11,564 bases of DNA from Actinomycetes bacterium (lineage in GTDB: Bacteria > Actinomycetota > Acidimicrobiia > Acidimicrobiales > RAAP-2): NCBI GenBank assembly GCA_021802025.1, contig JAKABC010000042.1, positions 1-11,564 of the forward strand, written 5' to 3'. The position numbers and the translations under genes were made by a program. Shown here in pieces: positions 1 through 5,697 of the stretch (positions within the stretch are counted from its first letter, which is position 1; every line of letters starts with the position of its first letter). The notes beneath the pieces were generated by a model, which worked only from the letters and a program-made list of their open reading frames with translations, was not told the origin of the DNA and did no database searches.

Positions 1-2
1 CG

Positions 3-149
3 GCGCGCGACGGGGTGGTGACGCTCATCGAGAGGAAGTCTCGCACCGAGACCCCTCGCGCGCCCTTCGGGAGAACCCCGACGCCGGCCCCCTGGTGGAG
101 GGGGTGCTCAGGGTTCCTCCCCATCGTCGAGGGCGCGGACGCGACGTAG
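3..149 (+). CDS. Possible C-terminal end of an unrecognised upstream gene (partial)
   Basis: The third forward frame is open from the window edge to a TAG at 147-149. It has strongly GC-biased third codon positions (about nine in ten by my count), as the real genes here do, and its first part reads like ordinary protein (ARDGVVTLIERKSRTETPR). The last 25 or so residues look less protein-like. Its stop would overlap the candidate -10 box of the PspC gene. I cannot name a family. It could be a chance open frame, because long open frames are common at this GC content. Confidence 0.3.
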   Translation, partial: ARDGVVTLIERKSRTETPRAPFGRTPTPAPWWRGCSGFLPIVEGADAT

Positions 150-158
150 TTTCGGGCC
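147..158 (+). promoter_or_regulatory. Candidate leaderless promoter of the PspC gene
   Basis: TAGTTT at 147-152 fits the actinobacterial -10 pattern TANNNT and ends six bases before the GTG at 159. No Shine-Dalgarno sequence lies in front of that GTG, so the transcript may begin at or next to the start codon. No convincing -35 hexamer is visible. Confidence 0.4.
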
Positions 159-1088
159 GTGAGCGATCCCGCGGCGACAAAGTCCGAGCCGTCTTTGGAG
201 CCGGCTTCGGCGTCGGCTCCGCCCGAGGCGACCGCGCCGGTGCGTCACCTCGCGCGCAGCTCACGCCACCGGGTTCTCGGCGGGGTGTGCGGTGGGCTCG
301 CCGAGCGCTTCGACGTGGACCCGGTCGTGGTGCGGGTCATTGTCGTGGTCCTCGCCCTGTTCTGGGGCCTCGGGGTCCTCATCTACCTCGCGATGTGGGT
401 GGTCGTCCCCGGGGACGGCGCCGCGCCCCAGGGGCCACCGGCCGAGGCCGGCCACGCCGGCTGGTGGCTGCGGGTGGCCCTGCCGCTGGGGGCGCTCGTC
501 GCGGTCGCGGTCGTCGTGCTCGCGCTCGTCGGGCACGCCGGGGCGCGCCCCGCGCGCGCACTGGGGCTCTTCTGGCTCCTCTGTCTGGTCATCCTGGCCG
601 TGGTCGCGCTGCGCGGCTCCTCGGGCCGCTTCACCCTGCGCCGCGTCGTGGCCCTGGGCTTCTTGGGCCTCGTGAGCGTCGTCACGCTCGCGGTGACGGC
701 CCTGCTCGTCACGCTCGCGGTGGTCGGGGTGCCGATCGAGGGCGGGTCGGGCTTTCGCACCGACACCCCGATTTCGCTCACCGCGATCCCCCCCGCCTAC
801 CACGGCGCCTACGGCGAGACCCGGATCGACCTCACCCAGGTGCCCTTCGGCTCGGGCACCTACCACGTGCGCGCCACCCAGGCGGTGGGTCAGCTCGTCG
901 TCGAGGTGCCCGCCGACGTGCGCGTCGTCGTGACGAGCCACGTGGGCATCGGTGGGGCCGTCGGCCCGCCCGACCTCGCCGGAGCGCTCACCCCGGGCGG
1001 GCGCGCTCGCGAAGGGACGCTGATCCTCGACCTTTCCGTGGGCGTCGGGCGCATCGAGGTCGAGCGGACGGCGCCGTCGAACGGGTGA
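159..1088 (+). CDS. PspC-domain membrane protein with C-terminal toast-rack-like region
   Basis: This is a 309-residue envelope-stress type membrane protein. A disordered Pro/Ala-rich N-terminus (about 1-28) is followed by a PspC domain at about 30-86: RVLGGVCGGLAERFDVDP, then a hydrophobic segment ending AMWVVVP. Further hydrophobic segments lie at about 103-125, 135-152 and 163-191. The C-terminal part (about 200-309) is predicted extracytoplasmic. Its beta-rich, valine-rich repeats (VPADVRVVVTSHVGIGGAV) resemble the toast-rack/LiaF-like domain that often follows PspC in Actinobacteria. PspC proteins are associated with membrane-stress sensing; the exact role here is inferred. The GTG at 159 is chosen because the PspC domain starts soon after it and a TANNNT box precedes it. 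The gene is convergent with the next one, with only 28 bases between the stops. Confidence 0.85.
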   Translation: MSDPAATKSEPSLEPASASAPPEATAPVRHLARSSRHRVLGGVCGGLAERFDVDPVVVRVIVVVLALFWGLGVLIYLAMWVVVPGDGAAPQGPPAEAGHAGWWLRVALPLGALVAVAVVVLALVGHAGARPARALGLFWLLCLVILAVVALRGSSGRFTLRRVVALGFLGLVSVVTLAVTALLVTLAVVGVPIEGGSGFRTDTPISLTAIPPAYHGAYGETRIDLTQVPFGSGTYHVRATQAVGQLVVEVPADVRVVVTSHVGIGGAVGPPDLAGALTPGGRAREGTLILDLSVGVGRIEVERTAPSNG

Positions 1089-1102
1089 GCGACCCGCTCG
1101 CC
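1084..1102. terminator. Candidate stem-loop between convergent genes
   Basis: GGTGAGCG (1084-1091), loop ACC, CGCTCGCC (1095-1102) forms an 8-bp stem with one T-G wobble. It overlaps the PspC stop codon. There is no T-run on either strand, so this is only a possible bidirectional terminator. A 10-bp perfect palindrome, GTCGGCCGAC, follows at 1104-1113. Confidence 0.3.
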
Positions 1103-1116
1103 GGTCGGCCGACTCG

Positions 1117-2241
1117 CTAGGGCGCGACCACGCCTTTGCCGTCGAGCCCGGTCGCGTGGGGCGCGACGCGCACCTCTCCCGACGCCGTCGCGAGGACCTG
1201 CCAGCGGGCTCCGGCGCGCGTGGTGAAGGTGTAGATCGGCAGCCACCAGGTGCCGCGCCCGCGCACGACGAAGGCGCGCAGGCTGAGCGCCCAGCGCGCC
1301 TGGCGTGCGACGTGTGCGGTGCCGGCGTGCGCGGTCGTCGCGCCGATCGCGCGCAGGGCGGCGTTCGGGGGCTCGAGGGCGTAGGGGGCTGCGGCGCGCG
1401 GGGTGACGTCTGGTCCGGCCGCGTAGAGGAGCCGCCCCCTGGCGCCGAGGCTGAGCTCGACGCGCTGGTCGGTCGGCCAGCCACCCTGGGTGACGACGAA
1501 GGTGGCCGTGAGCTCGCGGTAGACGTCGTGCGCGGTGGCGCCGTCCATGGTGGCCGCCACGTCGCTGGCCCGCCCGAGGGTGAGGTGAAGGCCGAGGCGG
1601 GCGAGGAGGCCCTCGGCGCGTGCGCGCAGCCGGGCCCGCTCGGATCGAGCGCGCACCGGGCCGGTCGCCTGGGTGGCCGGGGCGATCGCGGGCGAGCTCG
1701 ACGAGTACGACCACTGGGCCACGGGCCCACCGGTCACCACGACGCTGGCCCCGGGTGCGCGCCCGACCCGCCAGCTCGCCGGTGCGACCCCGAGGGGCGT
1801 CGCGGGCCCGGCGACGCCGAGGGCGCGCGCGAGGCGCCGAGCGGCGCGCGAGAGGCCGCCCAGTCCAGTGAGCCGGACGGGCGCGATCGACGCGGGGGGT
1901 GGCGGCTCGGGGGCGAGGCGGTGCGCGGGGGCGGCCGTGACCGGCCCGGCGATCGCGTTGGCGCTGGTGAAGGCGGCCGGACCGGCGCCCACGGGCGAGG
2001 GCACCGCGGCGCTCACCTCGAGCGTGGCGACGGCCGGGGCGAGCTGGCCGAGGGCCGTCACCGCCCCGATCGAGAGCGCGACGCTGGCCGCCGCGGCCGC
2101 CGCGACGCGCCAGGCGAAGGGGCGCACCACGCGCGTCGGTCGTTCGGTGGCGACCACGCGCGCGACGACCCCCGCGGGGACGCGGTAGGGGTGGGCGCCC
2201 GCGGGGTCGGCCGCGGCCAGTCGTCGGTCCAGTTCGTCCAT
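1117..2241 (-). CDS. Membrane-anchored protein in anti-sigma position, family not recognised
   Basis: This 374-residue protein starts at ATG 2241, only 18 bases after the ECF sigma stop, with AGGGAG about 11 bases upstream. Residues 1-43 form a charged cytoplasmic head (MDELDRRLAAADPAGAHPYR). A single alanine-rich transmembrane segment covers about 45-67, and about 300 residues would lie outside the membrane. The outer part is Ala/Gly/Pro-rich to about 240, then includes beta-type stretches such as FVVTQGGWPTDQRVELSLG and WWLPIYTFTTRAGARWQVL. This layout (short head, one membrane pass, sensor-like outer domain, directly behind a sigma factor) is that of an anti-sigma factor. However, the HxxxCxxC zinc motif of classical ZAS anti-sigma factors is absent; the head contains no cysteine. 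Anti-sigma function is inference from position and topology. Confidence 0.65.
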   Translation of the reverse strand: MDELDRRLAAADPAGAHPYRVPAGVVARVVATERPTRVVRPFAWRVAAAAAASVALSIGAVTALGQLAPAVATLEVSAAVPSPVGAGPAAFTSANAIAGPVTAAPAHRLAPEPPPPASIAPVRLTGLGGLSRAARRLARALGVAGPATPLGVAPASWRVGRAPGASVVVTGGPVAQWSYSSSSPAIAPATQATGPVRARSERARLRARAEGLLARLGLHLTLGRASDVAATMDGATAHDVYRELTATFVVTQGGWPTDQRVELSLGARGRLLYAAGPDVTPRAAAPYALEPPNAALRAIGATTAHAGTAHVARQARWALSLRAFVVRGRGTWWLPIYTFTTRAGARWQVLATASGEVRVAPHATGLDGKGVVAP

Positions 2242-2259
2242 GGCTCTAGTTGCTCCCTG

Positions 2260-2784
2260 TCACGAGGGGTGCGCCTCTTTCGCGTCGTCCTCGCCCCGGG
2301 CCAGGGCCGCCCGGAGCCGGCCACGGGCCCGGCTGAGGCGCACCGCGGCGGCGTTGGCGCTGATCCCCAGGTGCGCGGCGAGGTCTCGGGGCTCGAGGCC
2401 GTCCCACGCGTTGAGGGTGACGATCTCGCGGTCGTCGTCGCTGAGCGAGGCGAGCGCCTGGACGAGGGCGACGTCGGCCACGACCCGCTCCTCGGCCGGC
2501 GGGTCGTCGGGGACCGGCCGCAGCGTCGCCTGGAGCGCCCGTCGACGGACGCTCGAGCGCCGGGCGTTGCGCAGCACGTTGCGCGCGACCCCGATCATCC
2601 ACGGTCGCTCGGCGTCGGCCGGGACGTCCTCGAGTCGTCGCCAGACGACGAGCAGCGTCTCTTCGACGAGGTCGTCGAGGTCGGCCGGGCTCACGGGGTA
2701 GAGGCGCCGGCGCAGGTAGTCGCCCACGGCGCCAGCGTGCTCGTCGACGAGCCGACGGAAACGCACCTCGTCCCGGGGGGCCAC
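2260..2784 (-). CDS. ECF-type RNA polymerase sigma factor
   Basis: This is a 174-residue sigma-70 family factor of ECF size. Region 2 spans about residues 8-75 (FRRLVDEHAGAVGDYLRRRL ... DLDDLVEETLLVVWRRLEDV ... PWMIGVARNVLRNARR). Region 4 spans about 108-160 (LASLSDDDREIVTLNAWDGL ... LAAHLGISANAAAVRLSRAR), where the second half is the helix-turn-helix that reads the -35 element. The open frame extends further upstream, but the start is taken as GTG 2784: it puts region 2 at the usual distance from the N-terminus and has GAGG five bases upstream. It lies 29 bases after the epimerase stop and 18 bases before the membrane protein that is its likely partner. It directs RNA polymerase to a target regulon that cannot be read from this window. 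Confidence 0.9.
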   Translation of the reverse strand: MAPRDEVRFRRLVDEHAGAVGDYLRRRLYPVSPADLDDLVEETLLVVWRRLEDVPADAERPWMIGVARNVLRNARRSSVRRRALQATLRPVPDDPPAEERVVADVALVQALASLSDDDREIVTLNAWDGLEPRDLAAHLGISANAAAVRLSRARGRLRAALARGEDDAKEAHPS

Positions 2785-2813
2785 GTGCGCCTCTGTCCGC
2801 CGGTGGCGCCCTC

Positions 2814-3782
2814 TTACCGCGACGCGATGAGGCGGGCCTCGGCCTCGGGTGAGAGCCACTGGTCCGCCCAGGCCCGCGCCCCCCACCACTCGACCACGTC
2901 GTCCACGCTCTCTTCGAGCGCCCGCGCGACCAGGCCGGCCGCGCCGGCCCGGGCGGTGTCCAGGGTGGACAGCGCCTCGGGATGGGGACTCCAGAGGGGG
3001 AAGCGGTCCGCCAGGCCGCCGTCCAGCACCGCCTGCGCCGGGACCTCGACGACGCGGGTGGCGGGCGGCGCGACGTGCGCCACCACCCGCTCGACCATCT
3101 CGACGAAGGGGGTCCCCCCCGAGGGCGCGGCCACGTGGAAGGGGCCGGTGAGGCCGTCCTCGAGCACCCCGAGGGTGAACTCGGCGAGGTCGCGCGCGTC
3201 GATCCACTGCAGGCGCGCCTCGCGCGGGCCGGGCACGGCCACCTCGCCGCCGCGCCGGGCCCGGGCCACCCAGTAGGGGAAGCGCCGCGTGTGGTCGTGG
3301 GCGCCGATGACGTAGGTCGGGCGCACGATCGTGACCTCGTCGCCGAAGCGTCGGCGCGCCGCGCGCTCGCAGGCCGCCTTAAAGGGTCCGTAGGTGGCCG
3401 CGGTGACCGGCGCGTCGGGGTCGAGGCCGTCCTCGGGCCAGAGCTCGAGGTCGTCCTCGGTCGCCTCGTCGCGCTCGGCCTCGCGGTAGGCCGAGATCGA
3501 CGAGATCTGGAGGTGGCGCCCGCCCCGGTCGCCCAGCGCGTCGGCCAGCCGATCGACGTCGATCGGGCGGTAGGCGATGACGTCGATGGTCGCGTCGAAG
3601 TCGCGCCCGGCGAGCGCCCCGAGGTCGCCGCCGCGGTCACCGACCAGGTGCTCGACCGACTCGGGGAGGTCGCTCGCGGTGCGGCCCCGGTTGAGGACCG
3701 TGACGCGGTGACCGTGGTGCCAGGCCGACCAGGCGAGGGCCCGCCCGACGAACGACGTACCACCGACGATGAGGATCCTCAC
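2814..3782 (-). CDS. NAD(P)-dependent epimerase/dehydratase (extended SDR family)
   Basis: This 322-residue protein has an N-terminal Rossmann fold. The first strand and glycine motif are MRILIVGGTSFVGRAL (glycines 7, 8 and 13), followed by VTVLNRGRT at the end of the second strand, where cofactor specificity is set. The SDR catalytic pair is visible as YGPFK (Tyr131, Lys135), with a serine cluster ISSISAY at about 93-99. This resembles the atypical/extended SDRs annotated as NAD-dependent epimerases or reductases; the sugar or isoprenoid substrate cannot be told. Start is GTG 3782, with GGGAGG a few bases upstream. It sits 22 bases behind lepB and 29 bases ahead of the sigma factor on the same strand, so it is probably cotranscribed with both. 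Confidence 0.85.
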   Translation of the reverse strand: MRILIVGGTSFVGRALAWSAWHHGHRVTVLNRGRTASDLPESVEHLVGDRGGDLGALAGRDFDATIDVIAYRPIDVDRLADALGDRGGRHLQISSISAYREAERDEATEDDLELWPEDGLDPDAPVTAATYGPFKAACERAARRRFGDEVTIVRPTYVIGAHDHTRRFPYWVARARRGGEVAVPGPREARLQWIDARDLAEFTLGVLEDGLTGPFHVAAPSGGTPFVEMVERVVAHVAPPATRVVEVPAQAVLDGGLADRFPLWSPHPEALSTLDTARAGAAGLVARALEESVDDVVEWWGARAWADQWLSPEAEARLIASR

Positions 3783-3804
3783 GCCACCTCCCGCTTTCGG
3801 GCCG

Positions 3805-4419
3805 TTAGAGGAAGCCGACGCGCGAGAGCGGCCAGATCCGCACGATGGCCTTGCCGACGATATCCGAGCGCGGGACCGTGCCCCAGTAACGACTGTCGCA
3901 GCTGTTGGCCTCGTTGTCGCCCAGCATGAAGTAGTGGTTGGCCGGCACGGTCACCGAGCCGATGGGTCGGCCCAGGACCGGGTTGTGGGTCCACCACTGC
4001 GTGAGGCGCCGACCGTTGACGTAGATGGTGTTGCCGCGGCTCGTCAGGTGATCCCCGGGCAGGCCGATGACCCGCTTGACGAGGTCGGGCACCGCGTCGC
4101 CGCACTGGACCTTCACGGCCGGGGGCGCTCGAAAGACGACCACGTCGCCGATGTGGATCGTCCCGAACTCGACCGAGAGCTTCGAGACGATGATCCGGTC
4201 GCCGATGTGCAAGGTGGGCTCCATCGACCCGGAGGGGATGTAGTAGGTCTGGAAGGCGTACGCCCTGATGAAAAGGGACACCCCGACGGCCACGACGAGC
4301 ACGATGAGCCACTCGAGCACCGGGTGCAGGCGACGAGGGCGCGCGGGGGCCCCCGACGAAGCGGCCTCGGGGTCGGCCACCGTGACGACCGGCTCCTCGG
4401 CGGTGGGGGGGCTGGACAC
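3805..4419 (-). CDS. lepB: Signal peptidase I
   Basis: This is a 204-residue type I signal peptidase. It cleaves signal peptides from exported proteins on the outer face of the membrane. One N-terminal anchor lies at about 34-55 (VLEWLIVLVVAVGVSLFI). Family boxes are clear: the catalytic serine in YIPSGSMEPTL (Ser65), the catalytic lysine in LVKRVIGLPGD (Lys115), and the C-terminal box GDNEANSCDSRYWG (167-180). Length is normal for the Gram-positive/actinobacterial type. The GTG 4419 has no good Shine-Dalgarno, but a TAACCT box ends seven bases upstream. It is the first gene of a minus-strand run with the epimerase, ECF sigma factor and membrane protein, and is divergent from hsp20. Confidence 0.95.
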   Translation of the reverse strand: MSSPPTAEEPVVTVADPEAASSGAPARPRRLHPVLEWLIVLVVAVGVSLFIRAYAFQTYYIPSGSMEPTLHIGDRIIVSKLSVEFGTIHIGDVVVFRAPPAVKVQCGDAVPDLVKRVIGLPGDHLTSRGNTIYVNGRRLTQWWTHNPVLGRPIGSVTVPANHYFMLGDNEANSCDSRYWGTVPRSDIVGKAIVRIWPLSRVGFL

Positions 4420-4432
4420 CCGCTCGAGGTTA
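4420..4432 (-). promoter_or_regulatory. Candidate leaderless promoter of lepB
   Basis: On the minus strand TAACCT (bases 4432-4427) ends seven bases before the GTG start of lepB. This fits TANNNT-N7-start as seen for other genes here. No clear -35 element is visible. Confidence 0.4.
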
Positions 4433-4465
4433 CCGGGTGGCTACCGGCGGCCTCGGGTCGGGCCG

Positions 4466-4496
4466 CCGACACGGGGGCGGGACTGTTAGGTATACT
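4466..4496 (+). promoter_or_regulatory. Candidate hsp20 promoter with long spacer
   Basis: TATACT (4491-4496) is a good -10 box. The best upstream partner is CCGACA (4466-4471), four of six to TTGACA, giving a 19-base spacer. Long spacers of 19-20 bases are typical of MerR-controlled promoters, but the -35 match is weak. The -10 call is more secure than the -35. Confidence 0.5.
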
Positions 4497-4518
4497 GACA
4501 GATGCAGTAAGTATTCCT
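4488..4518. promoter_or_regulatory. Inverted repeat over the hsp20 -10 box, candidate MerR/HspR-like operator
   Basis: AGGTATACTGAC (4488-4499), a 7-base spacer (4500-4506), and GTAAGTATTCCT (4507-4518) pair at 10 of 12 positions. The outer nine bases match at eight of nine. The left arm contains the -10 box and the right arm ends just before the ribosome binding site, so bound protein would block transcription. The arm-N7-arm spacing resembles the HAIR element of HspR (CTTGAGT-N7-ACTCAAG), but the bases differ. Confidence 0.55.
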
Positions 4519-4533
4519 GAAAGGAGGGAGCCC

Positions 4534-4950
4534 ATGCTGATGTTGACCGACCCGCTGCGGCGCTGGGATCGCCTCGTCGAGGAGGGACCCCAGTTGGCCG
4601 CCATGGACGCGTACCGCCTCGGTGACGTGATCACCGTGCAGTTCGACCTGCCCGGGGTAGACCCGGACACCATCGACCTGCAGATCGAGCGAGGCGAGCT
4701 GCGCCTGAACGCCAAGCGGACGGTCTCGCTGCCCGAGGGCGCGAAGTACTTCGTGCGCGAGCGCGCCGAGACGACCATCACGCGTCGGGTGCTGCTCGGC
4801 GACGTCCTCGACGTCGAGCACGTGGACGCCGAGTACACCAACGGGGTGCTCACGTTGCGCATCCCGCTCTCGGAGCACGCCCGGCCGCGCAAGGTCCAGG
4901 TCCACTCGACCGAGTCCGAGCGCAAGATCCTCACGGCCGAGACGGCCTGA
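4534..4950 (+). CDS. hsp20: Hsp20/alpha-crystallin family small heat-shock protein
   Basis: This 138-residue small heat-shock protein holds unfolding proteins in the cytoplasm. A short N-terminal arm (about 1-28) leads into the alpha-crystallin domain at about 30-122: VITVQFDLPGVDPDTIDLQI at the start, and NGVLTLRIPL (103-112) containing the GVLTLRIP signature near the end. A polar tail follows. The start ATG 4534 has a near-perfect AAGGAGGG six bases upstream; an ATG two codons later is less well placed. It lies in front of a MerR regulator with a TGATG stop-start overlap, so the chaperone and its probable repressor are made together. Confidence 0.93.
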   Translation: MLMLTDPLRRWDRLVEEGPQLAAMDAYRLGDVITVQFDLPGVDPDTIDLQIERGELRLNAKRTVSLPEGAKYFVRERAETTITRRVLLGDVLDVEHVDAEYTNGVLTLRIPLSEHARPRKVQVHSTESERKILTAETA

Positions 4951-5300
4951 TGTCGACGGGGCCCCGGCGGGGGGCGGCGACGCCCCCCGCGGGGCGGCCG
5001 TGGCGCGATCGGGTGAGCGATCCCGACGAGCCCCTCTTCACGATGGCCGTGGCGATCGACCTCCTGGGCACGACGCCCCACGCGTTGCGCCGGCTGGAGT
5101 CGGCGATCGACTTCGCGGGGGAGCGACCCTCGGGCAACCAGCGGCGCTACTCGGTGCGCGACCTCGAGGTGCTGAGCGCCCTGTGCGAGCTCTACGACCG
5201 GGGGCTGTCGCCCCAGACGGCCGCCACGGTGCACCGCGAGCTCGGGGTCGCCCGGGCCACGAGGGACCGGGCGCGCCGGCCCGGCGCCAGCGCGTCCTAG
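4950..5300 (+). CDS. MerR-family regulator, HspR-like
   Basis: This is a 116-residue DNA-binding protein. The N-terminal 25 residues are basic and Pro/Gly-rich. The MerR helix-turn-helix covers about 29-50 (PLFTMAVAIDLLGTTPHALR) and the wing about 58-68 (ERPSGNQRRYS), followed by helices rich in leucine (DLEVLSALCELYDRGLSPQT), then a short basic tail. It lacks a long effector or dimer domain, as in HspR. Its position directly after hsp20, with the hsp20 stop overlapping its ATG (TGATG), suggests that it regulates hsp20 and itself through the inverted repeat upstream. It is more divergent than DnaK-operon HspR, so HspR-like is safer than HspR. A GTG inside the N-terminal tail (codon 22) is an alternative start. 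Confidence 0.8.
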   Translation: MSTGPRRGAATPPAGRPWRDRVSDPDEPLFTMAVAIDLLGTTPHALRRLESAIDFAGERPSGNQRRYSVRDLEVLSALCELYDRGLSPQTAATVHRELGVARATRDRARRPGASAS

Positions 5301-5311
5301 CCGGCCGGCCC

Positions 5312-5325
5312 TACGCTGCGGGCCG
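5312..5325 (+). promoter_or_regulatory. Candidate leaderless promoter of the Smr gene
   Basis: TACGCT at 5312-5317 ends eight bases before GTG 5326. No Shine-Dalgarno is present in front of that start. It lies in the 25-base gap after the MerR gene, so the Smr gene may have its own start of transcription as well as read-through from hsp20. Confidence 0.35.
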
Positions 5326-5577
5326 GTGAAGCTCACCCTGGACCTGCACGGCGTCTACAACCGCGGCGACGACATCGACCGGGCGCTGCGCGCGGTGATC
5401 GACGAGGCTCTGGACAAGAAGGTCCGCCTGGTGGAGATCATCCCCGGCAAGGGCAGCGGCCAGTTGAAGAAGCGGGTGCTGCGGTTCTTGGACCAGCCCG
5501 ACGTGAAACCCCTCTACCACCGGGTGGAGAAGGACTCGAAGAACTTCGGACGGATCTTCGTTCACTTCCGGTTCTGA
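5326..5577 (+). CDS. Small Smr-domain protein
   Basis: This 83-residue protein consists of little more than an Smr (small MutS-related) domain. It has the LDLHG box at residues 5-9 and the loop motif IPGKGSGQLKK at 39-49; in most Smr proteins this reads HGKGTGxLR, so the usual histidine is replaced by proline here. Smr domains bind or cut nucleic acid (MutS2 C-terminus, SmrA/SmrB), but some free-standing short forms are untested. The C-terminal part (YHRVEKDSKNFGRIFVHFRF) is typical of an actinobacterial free-standing variety. It is the last gene before the lower-GC accessory block. Confidence 0.8.
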   Translation: MKLTLDLHGVYNRGDDIDRALRAVIDEALDKKVRLVEIIPGKGSGQLKKRVLRFLDQPDVKPLYHRVEKDSKNFGRIFVHFRF

Positions 5578-5613
5578 CTCCGTGCGCGAGGGTCAGTAGG
5601 GAGACGGAGCGGA

Positions 5614-5625
5614 AGGCCGGCGTCG
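5614..5625 (+). repeat. Left copy of a 12-bp direct repeat flanking the toxin-antitoxin block
   Basis: AGGCCGGCGTCG occurs here and again at 7873-7884, on either side of the lower-GC gene pair. It could be an attachment or target-site remnant, or coincidence in a GC-rich genome. No integrase or transposase is present. Confidence 0.35.
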
Positions 5626-5637
5626 CAGCAGGTCGCC

Positions 5638-5665
5638 TATACTTCTCAGTTTATCCTTACTTCTC
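5638..5665. repeat. Direct repeat upstream of the AbiEi-like gene
   Basis: TACTTCTC occurs at 5640-5647 and again at 5658-5665, 18 bases apart. The sequence TATACTTC at 5638 also reappears, partly inverted, in the palindrome at 5676-5691. Together these form an AT-rich patch in a GC-rich background and may be additional protein-binding sites. Confidence 0.4.
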
Positions 5666-5675
5666 TGGCGCTCGG

Positions 5676-5691
5676 AAGTATATATATACTT
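5676..5691. promoter_or_regulatory. Perfect 16-bp palindrome over the toxin-antitoxin promoter
   Basis: AAGTATATATATACTT is its own reverse complement. It contains the candidate -10 box TATACT (5685-5690), which ends seven bases before ATG 5698. It is a likely operator for self-repression by the AbiEi-like protein, which carries a winged helix-turn-helix. GGGAG lies only two bases before the ATG, too close for normal ribosome binding, so the transcript is probably leaderless. Confidence 0.6.
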
Positions 5692-5697
5692 GGGAGA

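Noticed and set aside
261..1730. A 489-codon open frame on the minus strand covering the PspC gene and part of its neighbour
   Set aside because: It is antisense to a clear PspC gene and its protein is low-complexity (Arg/Pro/Asp/His-rich) with no recognisable domain. Such frames are expected at this GC content.
1156..3276. A 706-codon plus-strand open frame antisense to the membrane protein and sigma factor genes
   Set aside because: Its translation is Gly/Arg-rich shadow sequence. The opposite strand encodes recognisable sigma factor and SDR motifs.
3769..4533. Long N-terminal extension of hsp20
   Set aside because: It would be antisense to lepB and cross the hsp20 promoter and the AAGGAGGG ribosome binding site. 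The family starts at about ATG 4534.
5578..5609. Inverted repeat CTCCGT/ACGGAG after the Smr gene as a terminator
   Set aside because: It has only six pairs with a 20-base loop and no T-run, so it is no better than expected by chance here.
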